A stretch of DNA of 16,575 nucleotides, from assembly GCA_028698765.1 (NCBI GenBank), contig JAQVVW010000002.1:1-16575 (forward strand). Direction: 5' to 3'. The position numbers were made by a program, and so were the translations under genes. The number at the start of each line of letters is the position of its first letter. Position 1 is the stretch's first letter. Under the pieces are notes generated by a model, which worked only from the letters and a program-made list of their open reading frames with translations, was not told the origin of the DNA and searched no databases. The DNA comes from Methanoculleus sp. (GTDB taxonomy: Archaea; Halobacteriota; Methanomicrobia; Methanomicrobiales; Methanoculleaceae). This document shows, piece after piece, positions 1-6,159 of the stretch.

Positions 1-3000
1 CCCCTAACGACTCGATACTTTCATCATCCGCAAACAGCGCGTCCCACCTCGCCGAGTCCAGCACAGCATACTTCGCCGACCCCGCCGCGGCGCAGGAGAC
101 CACCCCGTTCACGGCATCGACGGTCGAAGTGACGTTGACGAACGTCCCGAGGTCCTCGTCGAAGCGGTAGATCGAGAGTCGGGAGGGGTCCACGACGTGG
201 GTCGGGTCGTACGCGATCGCGACCGTCCCGGTCTCGACGTCGTCGCCGAATCCGATGTTGCAGACCTTGCTGACCAGGATCTCATCGCTGATCAGGTGGG
301 TGTAGTTCACCGCGGCGACACTGACGTTGGCGACGGCATATCCCCGGCCGAAGACCGTCAGGTCCAGGGTATCGTCGAGGAACCGATCGCCGCTCCAGTA
401 GTCCTCGGCGCCGTCCGGGACCTCATTGTCGTTCGAGTCAGGGATGGTGGGATCGGTCCCGAGGGCCACCTCGGCGCCGTCGGCAAGGCCGTCGCCGTCG
501 GTATCGGCGGCGCGGGGGTCGGTGCCGCGCAGGATCTCGTCCGCGTCCGAAAGACCGTCCTTATCGGTGTCGGCAACGAGCGGATCGGTCCCGTAGGTCT
601 GCTCCTCGAGGTTCGAGAGGCCGTCCCCGTCCGGGTCGTCATCCGTTCCGGCAGCGACGATAGGGCCGCCCATCGCCGACAGCATCCCCGGCTCCTCCGG
701 GAACGTGCCCAGCTTCAGCAGCTCGAACGAATCGGTCAGGCCGTCGGCGTCGGTATCCACCACGAACGGGTCGGCGCCGATCCGCGCCTTCGCAAAGACC
801 GGGAGGTCGCCAGCGAAGACTTCGTAGCCGTCGATGACCCCGTTCCCGGACTGGTTCCCGGTCCACTGTGAGCAGTCGGAATCGGCATTGAGGGGGTCAA
901 ACCCGATCGCCTGCTCAAAGGCGGCGGGGAGCATGTCCCCGTCGAGGAGGAGGGTCGCGGAGAGCGGGGCTCCCTGAGAATCGACCCCGCTGACAACGAT
1001 GGTGTTCGCATCCGCAAGGGTCACCTCCGCCGAGAAGTTCCCGTCCTTGATCGGAATGGTCGACGAGACGCCGTTGTGGGTGAGCGTGAGACTGGTTATG
1101 GCCGGATCGGAGACGTTCCCGGCGACGGTGACGGTGCCGCCGGCTCCCACCGCGTCGTCGATCGGAGAAGTGAGGGTGATGGAGGGGGCGGCGGAGGAAG
1201 GCGGATGCAGTTCGAGCGAGTAGTACTCCATGGAGAAGTGGGTGCCCCAGGCCGGGTTCTGCCCGTGCGAGACCTTCACCCGCACGGTCCCGGATTGCGG
1301 GAAATCAGCGTGGAACTCCTTTGGAAGGAAATTTTCAGGATCAGAGCCGGAGAACCCGGATTCCGCATAGACGACCTCGTCATTGACCTCGATCGTCATC
1401 CAGCGGCCCTGGGGGATATCGGTCCCCGGCACACGCGCAACAAGCGTCAGGCTGTCCCAGCCGACACCGGAAGGGTCGGTGAACTCGTGCTCGACGGTCC
1501 CGATCACCGCACCGGCGGAAAGATGAACGTCCGCGCCGTGCTCCCCGTGGCTCCCGACCATGACGGGACCGTACTCGGAACAGGAGCCGGTGGGTTGCGT
1601 CCAGGACGCGGTATGCGCCCAGCCAGTCCAGCCGTCGGTGGACCAATTCCAGGCCGATCCGGGTGTCACGGTATGGATAACCGTCACTTTTGCGATCCCC
1701 CAGACCGAGCCCCCGGTCGACGTGACTGCGGAGATCGTAGTCGTCCCCGCAGCCCGGGCCGAAAAGATGCCGTCGGAAGTCACGGTCCCGACCATTTCGT
1801 TCGTGCTTACCCAGTTGAAGGCGATATCCTCCATCGCCGCGCCGTACTGGTCGTAGGCGGTGGCGGTAAACTGGATGGTCTCGCCCTCCACCACCTCGAC
1901 GATCGAAGGGGTGACGGCAACCGTCTTCACAACGGGAACTGTCTGCGGTGCGCCGTAGGTGAACGCCGGTTCGGTCTCGACGTATTTGCGCACCCGGATC
2001 CAGTCCATCCGCACGACCCGGCCCTCGGGGGCGTTGTTGCCGCCGAGGATCTGCATCTGGTGGCTGGAGATCCCGGTGGCGCCGGTAAAGACGTCGGTGT
2101 ATGAGGCACTCCCACTGACGGTATGCGTCTGGCTGGTTGGGGTGATGATCCAGGTGCTGGAGTAGTCACCGCCGGCCGAAAGACCACGCGCAGTTCCCGG
2201 TCGCCAGGCTGCCGCCCCGTTCATGTAGACATACCGGTCCCAGGACGGCGATTCCGGATACCAGAGCAGACCGTTGGTGGGGGTGTCGACGAACCAGGGG
2301 AACGCCCCGCAGGAGTAACCGGCGTTGGACGGTAGACTATCAGCATGGATGTGCATCTCCACGATCACCGGCTCGCCGTCGGTGATCACAGGCTCGTTCG
2401 AGACCAGAGCGCCAGCACCCTGAGCCCGGGTGTCATAGATCCAGCCGTCCACAAAATAATGGGCGCCCGGGATCGTGTCTGTCCAGAGAGTCGTATCCAG
2501 GTCCGGCCCGTCGAAGTCGTCGTAGAGGATGTAGGCGTTGTCCCGGTTGCCGGTATCGATCACTGCCTCGTTCCCGTAGTACATCCAGATCGAGGTCGCC
2601 CCGGCGGGGAGGTTGACCCAGATGACGGCCGAATCGGACGCCGTGTAGGTCTCCTTCCAGTAGCCGAGGACGGTGCCGTCGTCGGCGACAAACCGAACGT
2701 CGTCGAAGTCGCTCTGCATACCGGAACGGAACAAAACGACCTCACGGTGGGGATATCCGTCGACTGAAGGAGGGGTGGTAATTGTAACCGGCACCCGGGT
2801 TGCCCAGGCGGTGCTCCACCAGGTCAACTCCGGGCACGCGACACCCCGGAAGATCGGGGCGGTGTTGATATCGACCCGCCCGGTCTCGGCGGGCTTGGTG
2901 TAGATGACCTTGAACAGCCGGGTTTTCCCGGCGTTGAGCGTCTGCCCGTCGGGGGTAAACGGGACCCACTCCGGCCAGGACCGCTCCACCGTCTCGGTGC

Positions 3001-3847
3001 CGGCGATGTAGGGTTCCTGGGCCACGAAAGTTTCAAGAGCAGTGTCCGCGGGAAGAGCTTCCTCAGGAGGGAGGGGCTCGGGGGTAGCGTTTATGGGAAC
3101 TTCGTCCTCAAAGGGAACGTTTTCCAGGGCAACAGTTTCAGGTATAACGTCTTCATAGGCAACATTCTCAGAAACAACGTTCCCAGGGATAATATCCCGG
3201 TATTCAATGATGGGGATCTCGATGCTATGCGATCGCTCCTCCCAGACGAACCACTCGGCCCGGGTGATGTTCTCGTTCCCGTTCTGGAGCGACCATGTGG
3301 CCAGGAAGTCCTCCGACCCGTCGAGGATCATCGTACGGTGGGCGGTGATCTCGAAGATCTCGGTGAAGGTGCCGAGATCCGGGGTGGCGTTCACCAACCG
3401 GATCTCGAGATCGGCATCGGCGGCAGATCTGCTCTCATCCGTGATGCAGATGGTCCGGGTCTCCGGCTCATAGGTTTTGAGCCGGATCTTGCCGGAATCG
3501 GTGACCACGTAAGTGGCATTTGATGCTAAAGAGGCATCAGTACCTGATCCTCCAGTATCCCGAATTTCTGCAGAAGTGGAGATAGAAGTGTTGGTCCATG
3601 ACGTGGGTTGGGACCAGTTCTTTTCCGACCACAATGATGGATTTTCCTGAGATTGAACAGTATTGAATGCTGCTTTGTGCGTATCCAAGCCAGAAGATGT
3701 CTTGTCGGGGAACGAGTCTCCGGCAGTATCCATGTTCAATGTAGTTGCATTCGATTCCGCGGCGCTCACGGCAGGAATGAACGCCGTGGTTATCATCAAC
3801 ACCGCCATGAGAAGAGAAATAACTCTCTCCATACCTTTCGTGCTCAT
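1..3847 (-). CDS. Giant secreted multidomain surface protein (DUF2341, Big_2, thrombospondin-3-like Ca2+ repeats), C-terminus cut by window edge
   Basis: One uninterrupted minus-strand frame gives 1282 residues and is still open at base 1. The ATG at 3847 is chosen because GGGTGATT lies about 5 bases upstream and a typical signal peptide follows (basic start, hydrophobic residues 9-25, likely cut after VSA at about 29). Visible regions are a Ser/Thr-rich N-terminus, a pentapeptide repeat (218-247), a DUF2341-like domain (about 343-430, starting at W343-W344), a concanavalin-like beta domain (about 443-632, DDFDGPDLD start), a Big_2-like Ig domain (about 640-720), a beta-rich region (725-880) and an Ig-like domain (885-968). 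Acidic DxDxDGLxDxxE repeats follow near 1031, 1070, 1093, 1114 and 1136, then a beta-rich region to the edge. By family knowledge the acidic loops bind calcium and such proteins sit outside the cell. The ligand and anchoring are unknown, and the missing C-terminus may hold more domains. Confidence 0.9.
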   Translation of the reverse strand, partial: MSTKGMERVISLLMAVLMITTAFIPAVSAAESNATTLNMDTAGDSFPDKTSSGLDTHKAAFNTVQSQENPSLWSEKNWSQPTSWTNTSISTSAEIRDTGGSGTDASLASNATYVVTDSGKIRLKTYEPETRTICITDESRSAADADLEIRLVNATPDLGTFTEIFEITAHRTMILDGSEDFLATWSLQNGNENITRAEWFVWEERSHSIEIPIIEYRDIIPGNVVSENVAYEDVIPETVALENVPFEDEVPINATPEPLPPEEALPADTALETFVAQEPYIAGTETVERSWPEWVPFTPDGQTLNAGKTRLFKVIYTKPAETGRVDINTAPIFRGVACPELTWWSTAWATRVPVTITTPPSVDGYPHREVVLFRSGMQSDFDDVRFVADDGTVLGYWKETYTASDSAVIWVNLPAGATSIWMYYGNEAVIDTGNRDNAYILYDDFDGPDLDTTLWTDTIPGAHYFVDGWIYDTRAQGAGALVSNEPVITDGEPVIVEMHIHADSLPSNAGYSCGAFPWFVDTPTNGLLWYPESPSWDRYVYMNGAAAWRPGTARGLSAGGDYSSTWIITPTSQTHTVSGSASYTDVFTGATGISSHQMQILGGNNAPEGRVVRMDWIRVRKYVETEPAFTYGAPQTVPVVKTVAVTPSIVEVVEGETIQFTATAYDQYGAAMEDIAFNWVSTNEMVGTVTSDGIFSARAAGTTTISAVTSTGGSVWGIAKVTVIHTVTPGSAWNWSTDGWTGWAHTASWTQPTGSCSEYGPVMVGSHGEHGADVHLSAGAVIGTVEHEFTDPSGVGWDSLTLVARVPGTDIPQGRWMTIEVNDEVVYAESGFSGSDPENFLPKEFHADFPQSGTVRVKVSHGQNPAWGTHFSMEYYSLELHPPSSAAPSITLTSPIDDAVGAGGTVTVAGNVSDPAITSLTLTHNGVSSTIPIKDGNFSAEVTLADANTIVVSGVDSQGAPLSATLLLDGDMLPAAFEQAIGFDPLNADSDCSQWTGNQSGNGVIDGYEVFAGDLPVFAKARIGADPFVVDTDADGLTDSFELLKLGTFPEEPGMLSAMGGPIVAAGTDDDPDGDGLSNLEEQTYGTDPLVADTDKDGLSDADEILRGTDPRAADTDGDGLADGAEVALGTDPTIPDSNDNEVPDGAEDYWSGDRFLDDTLDLTVFGRGYAVANVSVAAVNYTHLISDEILVSKVCNIGFGDDVETGTVAIAYDPTHVVDPSRLSIYRFDEDLGTFVNVTSTVDAVNGVVSCAAAGSAKYAVLDSARWDALFADDESIESLG
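3107..3196 (-). repeat. Six tandem 15-base units coding an xVxxE pentapeptide repeat
   Basis: Inside the giant surface protein, residues 218-247 read as pentads DIIPG, NVVSE, NVAYE, DVIPE, TVALE, NVPFE. The 15-base period is visible in the DNA through recurring AACGTT, ACTGTT and GACGTT starts. The units have diverged, and the first is the least regular. A Pro/Glu-rich stretch continues the low-complexity spacer to about residue 285, before the DUF2341-like domain. Confidence 0.75.
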
Positions 3848-3897
3848 CGGTAATCACCCTTTGAACCGGAGGCACAACGAGCAGACTCTTAAGTATG
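3848..3897 (-). promoter_or_regulatory. Ribosome binding site and possible TATA element of the giant surface protein gene
   Basis: Read on the minus strand, GGGTGATT lies just before the ATG at 3847 and matches the end of archaeal 16S rRNA, which supports that start. About 45 bases upstream, CATACTTAAG (3888-3897) is a weak TATA-like element that would give a short leader. The TATA call is tentative because other AT-rich stretches lie further upstream, for example around 4060-4070. Confidence 0.4.
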
Positions 3898-3930
3898 AAG
3901 AAAATCCACGCGTTCTGTCTACGGGCTGTT

Positions 3931-3970
3931 GTGGTGTTCATCCATCTGTCGAGGACAGGATGAATACCAC
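3931..3970. repeat. Long hairpin (17 base pairs, 3-base loop) upstream of the giant surface protein
   Basis: Bases 3931-3942 (GTGGTGTTCATC) pair with 3959-3970 (GATGAATACCAC). There is one G-U pair on the plus-strand RNA, which becomes a C-A mismatch on the minus strand. After a 3-base bulge (CAT), CTGTC (3946-3950) pairs with GACAG (3954-3958) around a GAG loop. No T-tract follows on either side, so an intrinsic terminator is unlikely. It sits 84-123 bases upstream of the ATG at 3847 and could be an operator-like dyad or a structured RNA. Confidence 0.65.
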
Positions 3971-4051
3971 TCACATCTCCCTGAATTGATCAAGCATTGG
4001 ACGGCTCACAAACTCTCATGTGACAATTCGTCCTAAGAGTAACTTTCACTC

Positions 4052-4082
4052 TATCAAATACATAAATGCATGTGGTTTGATA
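4052..4082. repeat. Nested AT-rich dyad
   Basis: TATCAAA (4052-4058) is the inverse of TTTGATA (4076-4082). Inside it, ACAT (4060-4063) pairs with ATGT (4070-4073) around AAATGC. The dyad could be a regulator binding site or a small hairpin. It lies about 200 bases upstream of the giant surface protein start. Confidence 0.45.
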
Positions 4083-4100
4083 AAAAACAAAACATGGTGA

Positions 4101-4120
4101 ATTAATACATTTTTATTAAT
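4101..4120. repeat. AT-only inverted repeat ATTAATA / TATTAAT
   Basis: Seven bases, ATTAATA (4101-4107), pair with TATTAAT (4114-4120) across a CATTTT loop. In such AT-rich DNA this may be chance or part of a promoter. It lies just upstream of the remnant frame that starts at 4128. Confidence 0.3.
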
Positions 4121-4127
4121 AATTTGA

Positions 4128-4436
4128 CGACAAAATCATGAATTTTTACCGTACCGTAAGCATTTGTGGATAATTGCTTTATGTGGTCGTTGCCTTATTT
4201 ACACGGGATGCAGAATCCGTATCGACGGGGTCGCGCTGCCGTCCCCCGGCATCGGCGACCTCTGCATCAGTTACAGGACACCGGGCCTGAGGGTAGATGT
4301 CGGAGAGTACGGCAGTTACTCCATCATATTCTCAAAGGGCGACGTTTACGAGATGTTCATCACTGTCGGCCCCTCTTCGGACTACGAACTCCTGAAGGAC
4401 CTTGCCGAACGCGCCGCGGCAAAGCTCCCGCAGTAA
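4128..4436 (+). pseudogene. Possible 3' remnant of an exported protein gene
   Basis: The frame is open from 4128 to the TAA at 4434-4436. It has no ATG and no ribosome binding site near its only candidate starts, such as the TTG at 4164. The first half lies in AT-rich DNA and reads poorly. From about 4220 on, codon use becomes normal for this genome and the protein reads like a folded C-terminal domain (GIGDLCISYR ... FSKGDVYEMFITVG ... DLAERAAAKL). I recall similar endings (GIGD, then F-KGDV, then a terminal helix) in exported archaeal proteins, but I cannot name the family. The simplest reading is a gene whose 5' part has been lost or has decayed. A short real gene starting at TTG 4164 (90 residues) remains possible. 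Confidence 0.5.
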
Positions 4437-4463
4437 CGGCTGCAGGCTCCCCACCATTTTTGT

Positions 4464-5582
4464 TCATCCACGCCGCACCCTTGATTCCCCGAGCACGTAC
4501 CCGGCATACGGCACCCTCGACACCGCCCGCACCACCGCGTAACTCACCACGGCCGCCACCACAAAGATCACCGGGTAGGTGAGCCCGTCCGCCCACGAGA
4601 GCCCGGTGAGGGAGATCCAGAGAGTCGCGGCAGCGGCGATGACGAGCGGGTGGATGAGGTAGACCCCGTAGGAGTGGTCCCCGAAGGACCGGGCGGCGCC
4701 CGCCATCTCCCCACCGCCCCCATCCAGCAGCCAGGCCGCGAGGACGAGGACGGCGATGACCGGGACGTAGTAGAGCGGCTCGAGGATCCGATAGATGCAG
4801 AAGACCGCAAGGGACGTGCCGGCGAGGCTCCCGGAGAGGGCGACGGCCGCCACCCAGACCCCGCCGATGAGGAGCGCCCCCCCGCCGGCCGCGGCGAGGA
4901 CCCACGCCGGCGAGAGCGATCGGAGCGTCGACCGGAACCGGTCCGTGTGCCGTCCGACGTGGATCCCGAGGACGAAGTAGAAAAGGTGCGAGGGGAAGAG
5001 CCGGATCAGGACCGTATACCACTCAGGGCCCACATATGCCCCCATGAGGTGGGCGCCTGTGTTCCAGAGGGCCAGGAGGAAGAGGAGCGAGAGAAGGAGG
5101 TAGAGCGCCGCCCCGAACCGGTCGAAGAGGCCGTAGCCCCGGACGATCAGCGGGAAGAGGAGGTAGAGCTGGATGATCAGCGCAAAGAACCAGAGATGGT
5201 AGGCACCGGTCCCGAGGAGGAGGGCTTCCGCCACCCGCTCCGGAGAGGGGATGCCGGCAAACCCGATCGTCCCCTCGACCGCGATGAGGAGATACAGGGC
5301 CGTGAAGAAGAGGTAGGGGATGAGGATCGTCTTTGCCCGGCGTTGGTAGAACTCGCGGATCGAGAACTCGCCCGTATACCGCGCCGCGAGCACCCACCCG
5401 GATATGAAGATGAAGACCGGGACCGCAAAGTGGGCGGCGATGTAGATGAAGACGTTCGTGAGCGCAAGCAGGTTCACGTCGGGGATCCGGGTGTAGTTCA
5501 TCGAGACGTGGACGGCGATCACGGCGAGGGCGGCAACCCCCCGCATGTAATCGACCTCCCGGAACCAGACCACCAGAACCAC
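4464..5582 (-). CDS. Acyltransferase family 3 membrane protein
   Basis: This is an integral membrane acyltransferase (AT3, PF01757 type) of 372 residues, normal for the family. Such enzymes move acyl groups, often acetyl, onto surface sugars or other extracytoplasmic acceptors. Family hallmarks are ExDxxRG near the N-terminus (E9, D11, R14, G15), a His in the first helix (H25), about ten hydrophobic helices, and SYGVYLIHP near the C-terminus. The GTG at 5582 is used because it keeps the ExDxxRG motif, and a stop lies just upstream in frame. However, the best ribosome binding site, GGAGGT, lies 7 bases before an internal ATG at 5546 (Met13), so the start is uncertain. The gene diverges from the PPC gene and converges on the remnant at 4128-4436. 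The substrate cannot be told from the sequence; a surface glycan role is an inference. Confidence 0.88.
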   Translation of the reverse strand: MVLVVWFREVDYMRGVAALAVIAVHVSMNYTRIPDVNLLALTNVFIYIAAHFAVPVFIFISGWVLAARYTGEFSIREFYQRRAKTILIPYLFFTALYLLIAVEGTIGFAGIPSPERVAEALLLGTGAYHLWFFALIIQLYLLFPLIVRGYGLFDRFGAALYLLLSLLFLLALWNTGAHLMGAYVGPEWYTVLIRLFPSHLFYFVLGIHVGRHTDRFRSTLRSLSPAWVLAAAGGGALLIGGVWVAAVALSGSLAGTSLAVFCIYRILEPLYYVPVIAVLVLAAWLLDGGGGEMAGAARSFGDHSYGVYLIHPLVIAAAATLWISLTGLSWADGLTYPVIFVVAAVVSYAVVRAVSRVPYAGYVLGESRVRRG

Positions 5583-5630
5583 CCATCACGGGCCCGCCCG
5601 GACAGGCGAGCAGTACAAATTGCAGGCCGG

Positions 5631-5640
5631 TGTATATAGA
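5631..5640. promoter_or_regulatory. Symmetrical TATATA box between divergent genes
   Basis: TGTATATAGA has a self-complementary TATATA core (5633-5638). It lies 72 bases before the ATG at 5710 on the plus strand and 51 bases before the GTG at 5582 on the minus strand. In an archaeon it could serve transcription in either direction. The GC-rich flanks make it stand out. Direction and start points are inferred. Confidence 0.5.
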
Positions 5641-5709
5641 GCTCCTGCCCGGCGGCCGGTCAGGCACTATCATTATCCGGGAACACCATCTATCTTGAGA
5701 GTTGAGTCC

Positions 5710-6159
5710 ATGCAGTACTCGGAAGGGCAGGTCGGCAGGGTCTTCTCCGTCCGGATCGACGACGGAGAGGACTTCATCAGGGAGATCGAGCGATTTGTAG
5801 CGGCGATGAACATCCAGAGCGGGATGGTCCACTTCCTCGGCGCCGTCCGGAACGCGACGCTGGTGACGGGGCCGAAAGATGCAGTCATCCCCCCGACGCC
5901 GCGGGCCGAGGAGATCTTCGGGGGCTGGGAACTCTTCGGGGTTGCCACCATCTATCCCGGCGTCGAGGGGCCGTCGCTCCACATCCACAGTGCGGCAGGG
6001 AAGGGAATCCGGTCGCTCACCGGGTGCCTCCGGGAGAAGGCGGAGGTCTACCTGGTCATAGAAGCGGTCGTCATGGAGTTCGTCGGCATATCCGCCCGGA
6101 GGCTCCCGGACGAGGCGACCGGCGTCAACCTGCCGGTCTTTGACCGGGTACTCCCATGA
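5710..6159 (+). CDS. PPC (DUF296) domain protein
   Basis: This 149-residue single-domain protein is of the PPC/DUF296 type, a family predicted to bind DNA in archaea and bacteria and found fused to AT-hooks in plants. The ATG at 5710 fits the usual start of the family; the frame is open further upstream but lacks a good start there and overlaps the TATA box. Visible hallmarks are the N-terminal FSVRIDDGEDF strand-helix, SGMVHFLGAVRNA in the middle, and LHIHSAAGKG with H91 and H93. C106 in LTGCL stands where many homologues have the His of GGHL, so a His-His-Cys metal site is possible. The gene overlaps the YgiQ-like gene by ATGA, so the two are probably translated together. The function in methanogens is not established. 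Confidence 0.88.
   Translation: MQYSEGQVGRVFSVRIDDGEDFIREIERFVAAMNIQSGMVHFLGAVRNATLVTGPKDAVIPPTPRAEEIFGGWELFGVATIYPGVEGPSLHIHSAAGKGIRSLTGCLREKAEVYLVIEAVVMEFVGISARRLPDEATGVNLPVFDRVLP

Larger units (their letters stand above)
3848..4127. other. AT-rich gene-free region with inverted repeats
   Basis: This gap is much richer in A+T than the rest of the window, most strongly from about 4020 to 4127. I see no convincing gene on either strand. It holds the upstream region of the giant surface protein gene and three dyads, listed separately (3931-3970, 4052-4082, 4101-4120). Composition and the remnant frame next to it suggest a relic of foreign DNA or a decayed gene, but no transposase piece is visible. 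Confidence 0.6.

Noticed and set aside
197..2104. Long plus-strand open frames (197-871 and 1076-2104) that could be read as genes
   Set aside because: They lie opposite the continuous 1282-codon frame of the giant surface protein, read as Val/Gly/Asp/Arg-rich low-complexity protein, and match no family. They are by-products of high GC.
3931..3970. Intrinsic terminator
   Set aside because: The hairpin is strong, but no T-tract follows on either strand, and no gene ends close to it.
3537..3974. Minus-strand open frame of 145 codons over the start of the surface protein gene
   Set aside because: It is in a different frame from the signal peptide and domain-bearing frame, and covers the upstream hairpin and ribosome binding site.
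4650..5639. Plus-strand open frame of 329 codons
   Set aside because: It is antisense to the acyltransferase gene and its product is an implausible Glu/Asp/Arg/Pro-rich protein. The minus strand encodes clear membrane helices and family motifs.
5620..5709. Upstream TTG start for the PPC gene
   Set aside because: It would overlap the TATATA box and add 30 residues not typical of the family. ATG 5710 fits the domain start.
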